Shown piece by piece: positions 52,501 through 62,584 of a stretch of DNA of 64,000 nucleotides. Positions within the stretch are counted from its first letter, which is position 1; each line of letters begins with the position of its first letter. Source of the stretch: Beaufortia kweichowensis. Lineage: Eukaryota > Chordata > Actinopteri > Cypriniformes > Gastromyzontidae. Both the position numbers and the translations under genes were made by a program. The notes beneath the pieces are model-generated. The model was not told the DNA's origin and searched no databases. It was given only the letters and a program-made list of their open reading frames with translations. The stretch is from positions 1,418,287-1,482,286 of the forward strand of contig CM032811.1 of NCBI GenBank assembly GCA_019155185.1, written 5' to 3'.

Positions 52501-55500
52501 CCAACCCAAACACACACACAAAATCTGACGCTGACACACAGCAGGGTAAATGTAATCTGCTAGCATATACATGTTTTGCATGTCACTGGGTCTTTGGCCC
52601 GGGGGTCGAGTCACAGAGAACGTGTCACATTCACATCACATACAAATGATGTGTGTGAACGAGAGAGAAAATGTGTGACCTAATCAACTTGATAATGTCA
52701 CCACTGCATGGGAACAACTCTCATGCACTTAATTCCTCCATGTCTTCTACCAACAGAAAAAGAAAGACACGTGGGTAGAAAGCGCATATGAAAACAATGG
52801 CCAAAGATAAATTCATCTAAAAAAGCTATCATGAAATTAGATGTTTACATTTTTAGCAAAAAGTTTGCCCAAGGGTCTGGGTTTGGACCTTAAAAGATTT
52901 TTGTACCCATGGTCCCGCATCATAAATGATGATTAATTGCATGCTTTGGGTTTGTTTAAATCATGCTTTGGGTTTGTTTAAATCTTGATAATGCTTTCCT
53001 TAGCACCATGAGATAGAAAACATGAGAGAGACGAATACTAATATAACAAAGGTTGTGAAGATAAAAGAAATGCTAGCCGTTCTCATACAGGTACCAGCAG
53101 GTTACATAATCCGTCTGTGATCATGAAGTGAGGGAACATCAGCCCTTCTGTTCTGCAGACCTTACTATTGGTTAAATATGCTGTGATGTCACACAAGCGA
53201 GCATGTTTACGTGTGCCGCAGGAGCTGCGGCTGTATCATTTACAACAAAAGGATGGCTTGGGGTTCCACAGCTTGCCAAGTACTCAAATATGAACGATCG
53301 GTACACAAATTCATTTATTCATTCTCTCTCTCTCTCTCTCTCTCAGAGTATAAAGCAAGCGTCTGCACTGTGGGGTGAATTATGTAATCATTGCTCAATG
53401 GAGCAGAGAGATGCTGAGGAACATGGGAGGAAAGGGGGAGGGTACAGTGCTAACTGACTGAGTGGTTTCAGTCGTCAGGACAAATTAGTTCCAGACCCCC
53501 AGATTACCAAATCTGCCCCTAATTGAGTAAAAGCACCGCAGTGCTGTAGAAGAGGCACGGACAAACACAAACTGCTGTGACTGTTAATGTAACACATGCA
53601 AGCGGTTCTCACGGATATAACCCGGGCGGGTTATGAAATACACGCACGCATGCAGATTTCTGCTTAGCAACAGTGCTGAGACGTGCTCTCCTCCTGCGAA
53701 GACTGTTTCAGCATCAGAGAGATGCAGCCTAAGTACAGGAAAGAGACGGAGAGAGAGAGAGAGAGAAAAGAGGGAGGAAGGATGGAGGGATGAAAAAAGA
53801 GAAGTGTAGGGGGAGGGAGATGCATCTGACCTTTCGCAGGAAAAGACACATCTGCCAAAATGCAGCAAAGGAGACTCAGGAGACACACAGGCGACAAGGT
53901 TTTTGAGAGAAACTGAGAGCAATCTGGTACATTTTTTGGGATCATCATATTAAATCTATCAAATATTTTATGAAAATATCAAGTATTTTATTATTTTTTT
54001 GTTTATGTTTATTGTATGTTTATGTTTATGAAAAAATTGTCATATTTTATCTCTAGTCTTATACCTTTCCATCAATTTATAGTTTGCCATGATTGGATTA
54101 AAATTCAACTATGAAATGCAACTAAGTTATTTAGTAAATGAATAATATTAGCAAGGGTGGATGATATCTGTCTACTATAATAAATATGAATATTTAATTG
54201 AAAATGCAAATGTGTATATAATAAATACACAAATCATCTACTTATAAACAAGTAAGTATAAAAAACTTTAAAAAATTATTTTTGTATTTTTAAAAGGGAT
54301 AGTAAGAAAACATTACTTGAAATGTGGTTGTTATCTTTACATAACACTCTTTACATAACAAAAGGGACTTCTAATTAAAATCTGAATGTATAATTATACA
54401 AGTAAACACATAGATGATTATTAGTTTTATACTACTGTATAATCATAAAATCTTCATCATATATTTAACTTATTGTGCATAACTGTTCTTCAATATTCCA
54501 CCCACAATATTCCTTGTGTTTAAAACACAACTAAAAGCATAAAAGCTTAATCAAATACTACAGTAACACAAAATGCTATGGAGTAGACAACACAAAACTA
54601 CCCTTAAATATGTCCCAAGACACAATAATGTGTAAACTATAGCTTTGAATTCTCCCTCAGCTCAATATAAAAGACAACTTTAAAACTCCAAAACTGCATC
54701 ATCAACACTAATGACCGAGTCTTAAGATGAAACTGAGGTGAAGGAGAGGTTGTGTGTGTTATCTAGAGAAACTCATGAGGGACACTGAAATACAGCTGGG
54801 TGTGCAGCTGTGATCCGCTACTGTCCTGCACAACATCTGAGCCTCGTAAATCCTGCTAAGACGTGAGCATTTGCTCACACAGACATGTCTAATGCCTCTC
54901 TTAAAGACACGTGTGACTATTGATCCCGGTGTGTCCTCTAGATCTGCTCATTTACCTAGATGAGGAATCACTCGAACACAGTCCATCCCTGCAAAACAAA
55001 CATACACATTCATATTTCATACATGAATCATTTTACAAAAATGTTTCTTATTAATGTTTTAATCACACATCCTCCTTGTTTTTTTCTAAAAACACAACGA
55101 TTGTCATGAAAAACTAAATAGTATTTTTAGTTATAAAAACAAATATTTGTATTGAATTTTTTTTGTAAAGATGTAAAAATAAATGAATTCAGTCTGAAAG
55201 ATGCCCACCTGTCTGAGTAATAGGAATCCATGTACTCATGTGTCCTTTTTTTGCTCCTACAAAGAAAAAGCAAAACAAAACAAGCTTGAGTTTATTAACT
55301 AGCTACACAAAGACCCTATTTACACCTGCTGTTAACATTTGTCTTGAGTGATCCCAACACGAGCGGACAGACAACACAGAGAACCGTTTATCTCCAGTAT
55401 TAACATGAGTCTCATGTGACCACTTGTGATGGGATTTCATCGAGCAAAAAGTCTCTGATTTAAAATGCATTTGAATTTTAACAATTTAATCAATATCTGC

Positions 55501-58500
55501 ATTGATTTCCAACATTTGTATTGAAGGGCTTCTTTTCTTTAAATCAGCAAAAGTAAAACCCTTATTTGTTCATGAATAGCACTGTTGTTGACTGGTTATT
55601 AGTGCTAAACAACTATACAGTTATCAAGACAACCGTTACACTGTGTATAAACTGGTCTAAGGAAAGGTAGTAAGATAATTATCTTATCATCTTTTTAAAT
55701 AATTATGATCAGATATTGTATTTTAAGAATCCAGGGTATTCCATATCACAGTATCACCACAGTAAATCACTAACATGCTCAGGTGAACATGTGTCTTGTA
55801 CAGAGTAATCAATAACAACAAATAACGTTCTCAGTTTTTTCCAAATCCCAAGCAAAATCATCAAAAGTAGAAAAGACATTGGCGCTCTAAACATCAAGTA
55901 TCCACACTAAAGGGATAATTCAGTAAAAAATCTTTCATCATTTAGTCATTCTAGTGTCATTTCAAACCTGTATAACTTTCTTTCCTCTGCAGAACACAAA
56001 TGAAGACATTTTGAAGAATGTTGGTAGACAAACAACAACCCCCACTGACTTTCATTGTATGGACAAAAAAAAATATTTTGAGAGATTTCTCAAAATATCT
56101 TTTTTTTTGTGTTTCACAGGAGAAAAAGAGTCATATACAGGTTTTCAATGACATGAGGGTCAACAAACGATGACAGAATTTCTTCGCTGTGTGTTACAGT
56201 AGCTCTCACCCGGGGGTCCACTCATTGCCCTCGGGCGGGTGTGCCTGAGTAACCATGGCAACCGGTGTCGTGTGCGGTGTAAACGGGCTGCCGATGAGGA
56301 TATTTCCAGAGTGAGGGACTCTCTGCGGTGTGCTTAAAATCTACAGAAAGAAAGAAAAACGTGAGAAAAGTTGACCAGAAGATGAAAATTTTAACTGCAG
56401 ATTAGTAAGACAGGTAACATTCAATGCATGTAATTAAATATCACTTTAGCAAGCGGTAAAAATAAAAAGGCCAATCTGCTTGCATGTTAAATACAAAACT
56501 GAAAAAGACTTTCCAACCAGCAGACACTAATCTGATTAGGTTAACTTCAGCACACAGTTCATGTACTGCACTCAAAACCATTACAATTGTTTGTGGAAAG
56601 TGCTGCATGACTATTTTGTCATGACAATGTCAATTATTGTGTTGTATCCGTTAACCCCATCACTAAACAGCACATTCAACATACCTAATAATGAAGTGGG
56701 CGGGTAAAGCTTTGAAAAACCACCAGACCTGTTCTCAAGTCAGTACCCTGCTGGCCCTGCAGGTAACTAAGCAATTATGTGGGCAAAAAGGTATTTTTGC
56801 CATAAATAGCTGTGTATTTAGTATTTTAAATATAGCAACAATGGACACGTCCAGGTCTTTAAAGCTGACGTGACGGCTTCAAATGAACAGAAACACTAGT
56901 GGATATTTATACATAAAAACATGTATTTCCACGTCTCTTCTTGTGTCTCACTGTTGATTATTCATTGTTTCTCGCTGCTAACCTGAATCTCTCCACATAT
57001 GTTAGTGGGTTACAACCTCAAGGGAACGAAAACAGGGCCTTCCACAGCAGCCCTCATCAGTCAACACTACCATACAAGAGATGAATCCTCCTCGCTATTT
57101 CTGGAATGACACACCCTAGCATACTACTGCATAACGCATAATGTGTTTTGTGTGTAGTATGTACATTTTGTGTATCTGTAGCATATTTAGATCACCTGTT
57201 TGAATAATGAGGCACACATTTCTGTCTAAATGAGGGTCTCTCATGCCATCTACTCAATAATAAGCTCATTATTTATCTGTTCTCCTTTAACCAAGCCACA
57301 GAAAACCTCTCGGTGACCCTTCTGCTCCACCTTTAAACAACAGTGATGGAATGTTGACGACAAACTGTGTCATTTTCACGATATCAAATCACGGCACATA
57401 AATAATGTCAAGTTTCAACAAGTTTCCCAAACTCTCCCACTGCCCTTTCCAGCCTGCCATCTTCCAACAGGCCAACAGACTGTACTGTCACAATGCTTAC
57501 AGGAAGTATACAAGTATACAGCTTTTCATTATTTTTCCATTTTGTCTAATTGTTTAATAAGAAGCATCCTTCTATCTATTGTTTATTGTCCATGTACAGC
57601 AGTCACAAGCACATGGTGAATATAGTGGCAAGATTGTAAATCACATTTCTCTAATGCAGGGGTCTCCAACACGTCGCTCGCGAGCTACCGGTAGCTCGTG
57701 GCTTGATTGCTAGTAGCTCGCCAAAACATTACATCCAATCAGAATGAAAGCGTCCCACCCCTCCAATACAAATGTATTATTTTTATTTTATTTCTTTATT
57801 TTATATTATTTATCTTTTATTGTCTTATTATTTGCAGTTTTATTATGAATTTTACAATATTAACCAACATTTTAAAAAAAACGACGTAACGTTATCACGT
57901 CAAAGTTTCACTCAGTAACGTCATCACACTTATGCGTCTATAGATTTGTTTTAAACATGAGTAAAGACAGTGCTGCTCAGTCCAAAACAAGGAAAAAAAC
58001 ATTATTTTCATGAGGAATGGGAGAGTGAGTTTTTTTTTACAAATGTAGGCGAAAAGATGTGTGTGTCTAATTTACGGAGCCAGCGTTGCTGTTGGTAAAA
58101 AATGAAATGTTGAGCACCATTTCACTCAAGTTCACAGTAACTTTGCGCGTGACTTTCCTGTGGGTAGCGGACTACGGACCGAAAAGGTAAAAGAGTTTTA
58201 AACGTTGTGTGACGTGAGTAGCTCACAACCACTTTCATTTTCAAGTAGCTCTCAACTGAAAAAAGGTTGGAGACCCCTGCTCTAATGACATGACTGCCCT
58301 CTTCAGGCCAAACTGTGAACTGCAGAAATTAAATGTTTTACGTTTACATGAGAGGGTCAAGACAGATTGTATTTTGAGCATAGTGTTGTAATAATTTGCT
58401 GTGAATGAGACAGAAATGATAAATTAGCCTGATATTAACTGATAGATTTAATAATTTGCCAAATATGTAATATTATTGTGTATAATATGACATGTTAGGG

Positions 58501-61500
58501 TTAGGGGTTAGGGTTTAAACAGTTTCCATTTAAAACCTCAATAGAGATGGCAATAGAATCGGGAAGTCCATTTCAATGAATAGTTTCAAAAGTCTGAATC
58601 AACATGTCATTTGTGTGTCAAATAAATAAAGTGTTAAATAAATAAAGGTAATATAACATAAAAAAGTACATCTCAGTTTTGCATTTTATTACTCGTTTAT
58701 TGAAAACACTTTTTGTCATTATAGATTGTCATTTTTAGATTCAACACATTTAATCTATTTGGCAACAACGACTAGTCAAAATTATGGTGTTTGGCGAAAC
58801 TGCCCAGCCCTAGCTGTAAACTTTGTTGTGTTTGTGAGGTTATGAAGTGTTGTTTTGGATCAACAAAATGCCTGTTTGCATCTTTTTAAATACTATTTAC
58901 AGAGATGGCTTGTGTTGTTGGTGTGACACTAACCATCTGGGCTCCCACATTGGAATTGACCGTTCCTAGTGTGATCTTGGTGGCTGGGCTGTAGCTGGAC
59001 GGAGTTACCAGAGAAATGTTCCCTGCACAACACATAAACATGGTTAGGCTTATGTTTACAAACACACAGAACAGATGAGAAGAAATTTATGGATTATGTA
59101 TGGGATTTCACAGAAATTATGACTTCACATCCTGTTTTAATGCGATTTAATACATTTATATGAATTCAATCTTCATATAACTAAACATCCTTTGACTGGG
59201 AAGTCAAAGCATAATGTCCATGCAAGTGGCTTTCCTAATATGTTAAGAAAAATATTCAAGAACGCTTTAACAGCGAAAGATTTGTAAACGTTCAAACAAT
59301 AAAACAATTAAAACAAGTATTTGCTTTCTTGTAGCTTAACTAATAAAGTTTTGCAGAAGTCTTTCCATGAGTTCTTTTTCCAGGTACATAAAATGTACTT
59401 TGAATGCACATTAATGTAATTCACAAATGTGACATTTTGTGAAACCATATTTAATGTGAGGAAGGACACCTGCGTCAACTGAGAAGAGCTGACTTCATAC
59501 ATTCAATGCTTGGTTTGACATTTCAAGTAATAAAATTACATTTCTACATTAGTGGTCAGTGTATAACAGTGTTTTTCTGTGCTTTTCAGTCGTGAATAGA
59601 CCCAGTAAGTGAACTACACTGTTGTGTAGGATGTGTACGAGGAAGGGTTACAGTATGGTCGCCGGGGTGAGGCATATTTGAAAAGATCCTAAAATGCTCA
59701 CAGACATCTTTGAATTCTGTGGTGTCTTTTGAATGAAGATGCAAATCATTAAAAGATTGTGGCATATCAAATGCAAAGCCATGCAAATCAACCTTGCAAT
59801 TACGCACAACCGCACATTCACGCAAGAAGTGAACACACCCTGCACTGTTTCAATGAGACGACCCATGCCAAAAACTCCCACTCAATGCATGCCTGCTAAC
59901 TTACAAACACGCTCCCAAAATCTAGTCCTGCAATCTTTAAAATCTCTGCGTCACAGCAGACTTAACCAGCCTACAGCAGCTGATAAAACTGTATTGTATT
60001 TAACATGGCAGGAGTTTTGAAACGCATATAATTATTTTAAAATCAAGTATGGGTAATACAATATGATGTCACGGTATTAGTACCGTTTCAATGAAATAAT
60101 TAAAAGAGAAATTGGAAATGTTTCCGCGACACAGAAAACCATGTAGCTTATTTGCATTTGTTTAAATTGAGCGAGTTAAAAGCAAGTTTCCACCATGTTT
60201 AATTCTCAGACAGAAGGTCAATCTGTGACATTTAAATCAGAGAAATGAGTTTCACTTTCAGGGGTCAAAGTTCACCATTAACTATGCAGCAAAAAACAAA
60301 ACAATCTATACATTTGTTTGCGTTCCCGCTCTCCTGTGCATTTACATGAATGGAACACAAAGTCTAGTGTAACCACGACTTACACTGACATTACAAACCA
60401 ACTCCTTATAAAAAGTATATTTTTTTACTTATTGACAAACTACAACATCAGTTCCACATTAAATCTGGTCAATAAATCACACATGCCTGAAACAGACAAC
60501 GTACCTGACAATGACCAACTGTATACAAGTTTTGAGTTCAATATCCTCTTGATATGACAGAGGCTAACATGCTGATCTGGAATGGATCGAAGGGTTGGGA
60601 AGTTTAGGGTTGCAAAATAACCACAGCAATATGATAACAGCTAAGAAAAAGTCATAGCTGGTGTAATGAAAGCAGATCTACAGCGGATTAATGTACGGCA
60701 GCAGGTCTGCAGCATATGAAGGGCCTCGGTGTGAGAATACGTCAATGCCGCATGCTCTTTAAAGCAACAATGAGCAAAGCCACATTAGAATACAGCTGAA
60801 CAGCAGACTAGCACATCACACACACACACACACAATGTGCTCAGTGTTTGCTCATTATATTCAAACATTCACACAATGTACAACACAGTCTGGATGTATA
60901 GCAAGGATATATGCAAGAGCAGTAAAGACATCAAAAAGAAATGACTTCTGTACATAGATACAAGCAAAAGGATGAGGCACACAATTGAGAAAAACACACA
61001 GTAACTTCCTGGGGCCGTCTATACAGATGCCAGCACATGTTGAAGCAAACATCAACATGACTCAAACCACATCCAGTGTCCGAGAAACATCTCATCAACT
61101 ACCACACAACAGCTCTGCAGTAATAATCAACATCATTGAAACACAAACATTAGAAATAAAATAACAAAAAAAGCCTATAAAACATATTTAACCTCCCTCC
61201 AAACCTGTACCTGTTTGTTTCTGAAATGGGAGAACGAGCACTTCCATACTCCTCACCTTTAATTACTACTCATCTAATGAAAAGTCCAAGTTCGATTCCC
61301 ACACATGGACTGGGACGCCCCCACTACCCCTCCCCCTAAAAGAGAGCTGTGGAGGAACTTCCACAGTGACCCAAAAACAGAAAGAGAGAGAACAGAGACT
61401 GAGACTTCCCCTCCGCGTGCCATCCAGACACACGTGCGGGCTTCCCAGCTGCTCCTACACAATCTCTGAATGCACTGAAACAGAGAGGGAGGGGAGAGAG

Positions 61501-62584
61501 AGGAATAAAATACAGATGCAGGATTTACCTGAAGAGGAGTGGAGGGCATGTTTCAATGCCCCCTAGCAGGCTGGGATCTGCCGTCCCTCTTTCTCTCTCT
61601 CCCCCTGTCCCTTTTGTTACCATTCATTAGAAACTTGAGAGGCTCGCCAGGCATTGCCGAGCGAGCGCAGAGGACGTCCACCTGCCCGCACGTGGACTTT
61701 CACCCTTGCGGAGTGGGAAACGCGCTCACAGCGGCCGGATTCGCCCAAAGCGAGTCTCAGCCTGCGACGGGACTTCCTCCCTTTACACACACGCGCAGAT
61801 GGTTGCGTTCTCGCCGCTTGAGCAGGTCGCTCAGGGGATGGGCGCTCGCTTGCTCTGGCCTGGACTGATCTGAGAGCAGTGGAAAGCCCCAGAGAGCAGG
61901 AAAGCTGAATAGATGAGTGGTTGCACAATGGAGCGGCTGAACACATGTTCTCAAACTGAGTTAACGCTGTAATAGTGGTCTGGTAGCAAGATCAGACCCT
62001 GGATATACAGTTTCACATGGGAAACATTACTACTATGACCACTAAAAATTGTATTAACATGTATGTAAATCATATACAGACTTGCTAAAAAGTAAAAGCG
62101 CATAACATCTGAACAACTAGTGACATCAAAACAGGATATCCAAACCCACTCATTACCATTTCCGAGGATGTCTCTAAAGTCGGACATTGCTAACAAAAAT
62201 ATATGATGCTGGTTGATCCATGCACGTCTGTCCACGAATGCGGTGCAATTAGACAAGTCATTATTTCCTAAATGTTTACCGTTTAATGGCAAAACCCTTT
62301 GAACACAACCATTAAATGATAACAGTAGTGCATAAAAGTTTACTGCCTGCCAGTAATTGCCTGTGATTTCCTTTACTGCCCGAATGAAAATCAAAACATA
62401 AGAGCTTATACTATTCTAGGTAAAGCTCTGCTTACAGAAAACAGATTTTCAGAAAGTCAGAAAGTATATACACGTTACAATAATGTTTTGGTATGAAGCT
62501 TGTTGTGTTAGAGAAGCTGACTTTACCTTTGAGGTTTTGGTTAAGAAAGGCTTTGAGATCTCCACACAGAGCTGCAGTGCCAAC
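46005..62584 (-). CDS. tfdp2: Transcription factor DP-2 (E2F dimerisation partner), 5'-partial, twelve coding exons
   Basis: Exons on the minus strand: 62584-62527, 59022-58934, 56340-56210, 55256-55209 (E region), 54988-54956 (cassette), 52171-52009, 50586-50440, 49222-49154, 48313-48162, 47686-47520, 46771-46729 and 46116-46005 (stop TGA). Total 1212 nt, all phases close; about 403 residues plus an N-terminus outside the window. The first listed exon follows a CAG acceptor, so the initiator is probably in an upstream exon. It encodes the DP partner that heterodimerises with E2F to bind TTTSGCGC sites in cell-cycle promoters. Visible: the winged-helix DNA-binding domain (GKGLRHFSMKVCEKV, TTSYNEVADELV, then RRRVYDALNVLMAMNI, the DEF box), the dimerisation coiled region (LEKQKRLERIRQKRAQLEEL), the DP C-terminal domain (IDCSISSDK, EYLFNFDNTFEIHDD), and an acidic tail. 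The end DNPSSPE is the TFDP2 type, not the TFDP1 ending. In this window tfdp2 is immediately upstream of atp1b3 on the same strand. Confidence 0.96.
46222..46626. mobile_element. Tc1/mariner-like non-autonomous repeat
   Basis: The left end ACAGCACCAGTCAAACGGTTGG and right end CTAAACTTTTAACTGGTACC are roughly inverted, as in the CCAGTCAAA ends common in fish Tc1 relatives. The internal blocks GTGGGAATTATGTTGTGACT and ATAGTCACACTTTGTG recur at about 31430-31560 and (part) 51375-51440. No coding part remains. Confidence 0.6.
49041..49142. repeat. CA/GT microsatellite beside a tfdp2 splice donor
   Basis: About 100 bp of CA on plus (GT in the tfdp2 transcript), interrupted by CGCG and CAGA variants. 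In transcript sense it begins about 11 nt after the donor of the exon 49222-49154. Confidence 0.95.
49506..49532. repeat. CA microsatellite
   Basis: About 13 CA units in the tfdp2 intron following the exon 50586-50440. Shorter runs of CT or GA at 4817-4844, 53322-53344 and 53746-53766, and of CA at 60819-60834, are of the same nature. Confidence 0.85.
49787..50145. mobile_element. Palindromic MITE with TTAATCGCGATTAATCG-type ends
   Basis: The left end TGTCAAATGATTAATCGAG and the right end CGCGATTAATCGTTTGACAG are inverted repeats that extend inward through TTTACATAATATATGTCTGT for about 75 bp. Flanks show AATTAAAAC on both sides, a likely target duplication. In a tfdp2 intron. Confidence 0.75.
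54956..54988 (-). other. tfdp2: Candidate 33-nt serine-rich cassette exon of tfdp2
   Basis: Strong acceptor TTTGTTTTGCAG, 33 bases, then donor CTAG|GTAAAT. It is phase 2 on both sides, so it can be included or skipped with no frame change. It would add RDGLCSSDSSS between the E region and the basic stretch SKRMKRADKNGKG that begins the DNA-binding domain. I recall no counterpart in human TFDP2, where the E region joins SKRSKKGDK directly. Its reality rests on splice signals and phase alone. Confidence 0.6.
55209..55256 (-). other. tfdp2: tfdp2 E-region exon (48 nt, basic NLS-like cassette)
   Basis: A 48-nt exon with phase 2 on both sides, flanked by TTTTTCTTTGTAG and CAG|GTGGGC. It encodes SKKRTHEYMDSYYSD, which aligns with the human TFDP2 segment RKRARKFIDSDFSES. 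In mouse DP-3 this 16-residue E region is alternatively spliced and supplies part of a nuclear-localisation signal. The equal length (16 codons) and the basic start SKKR support the same role here. Skipping it keeps frame. Confidence 0.85.
55905..56160. mobile_element. Relative of the 40354 element
   Basis: AAGGGATAATTCAGTAAAAA at the left, TGCAGAACACAAATGAAGAC in the middle, and ACAGGTTTTCAATGACATGA at the right. In tfdp2 intron 3, about 50 bp from an exon. Confidence 0.7.
57657..58279. mobile_element. Degenerate hAT-type DNA transposon, 623 bp, with intact TSD
   Basis: Perfect 14-bp terminal inverted repeats (CAGGGGTCTCCAAC at 57657; its complement ending at 58279) are flanked by the 8-bp direct duplication CTCTAATG (57649-57656 and 58280-58287), the hallmark of hAT insertion. 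Inside, from about 57957 to 58200 on the plus strand, are frame-broken remains resembling a transposase N-terminus with a BED-type zinc-finger region (MSKDSAAQSK, then fragments similar to EWESEFFF, shifted and stopped). It cannot encode a working enzyme. It lies in tfdp2 intron 2. Confidence 0.85.
58494..58516. repeat. Short interstitial TTAGGG-like run
   Basis: Three to four imperfect TTAGGG units. Too short to be more than a chance or a relic of break repair. Confidence 0.6.
61621..61960 (-). other. tfdp2: Candidate alternative first exon and CpG-rich promoter of tfdp2
   Basis: A CpG-rich segment inside tfdp2 intron 1 ends on the minus strand with ATGAATG|GTAACA. The ATG at 61652-61654 (G at -3) reads MPGEPLKFLMNG and, after splicing at 61621, its trailing G joins GG of the exon at 59022 to give Gly and continue NISLVTPSS in frame. 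A second in-frame ATG is at 61625-61627. The upstream border of the exon is not defined. This would make a transcript lacking the N-terminal exon at 62527-62584. Confidence 0.5.

Noticed and set aside
58494..58516. TTAGGG-like run as evidence of chromosome fusion
   Set aside because: Only three to four imperfect units; no flanking telomeric array.
61539..61946. 109-codon open frames on both strands in the tfdp2 CpG block
   Set aside because: GC-rich shadow frames; only the short ATG frame at 61654 joins tfdp2 in phase.
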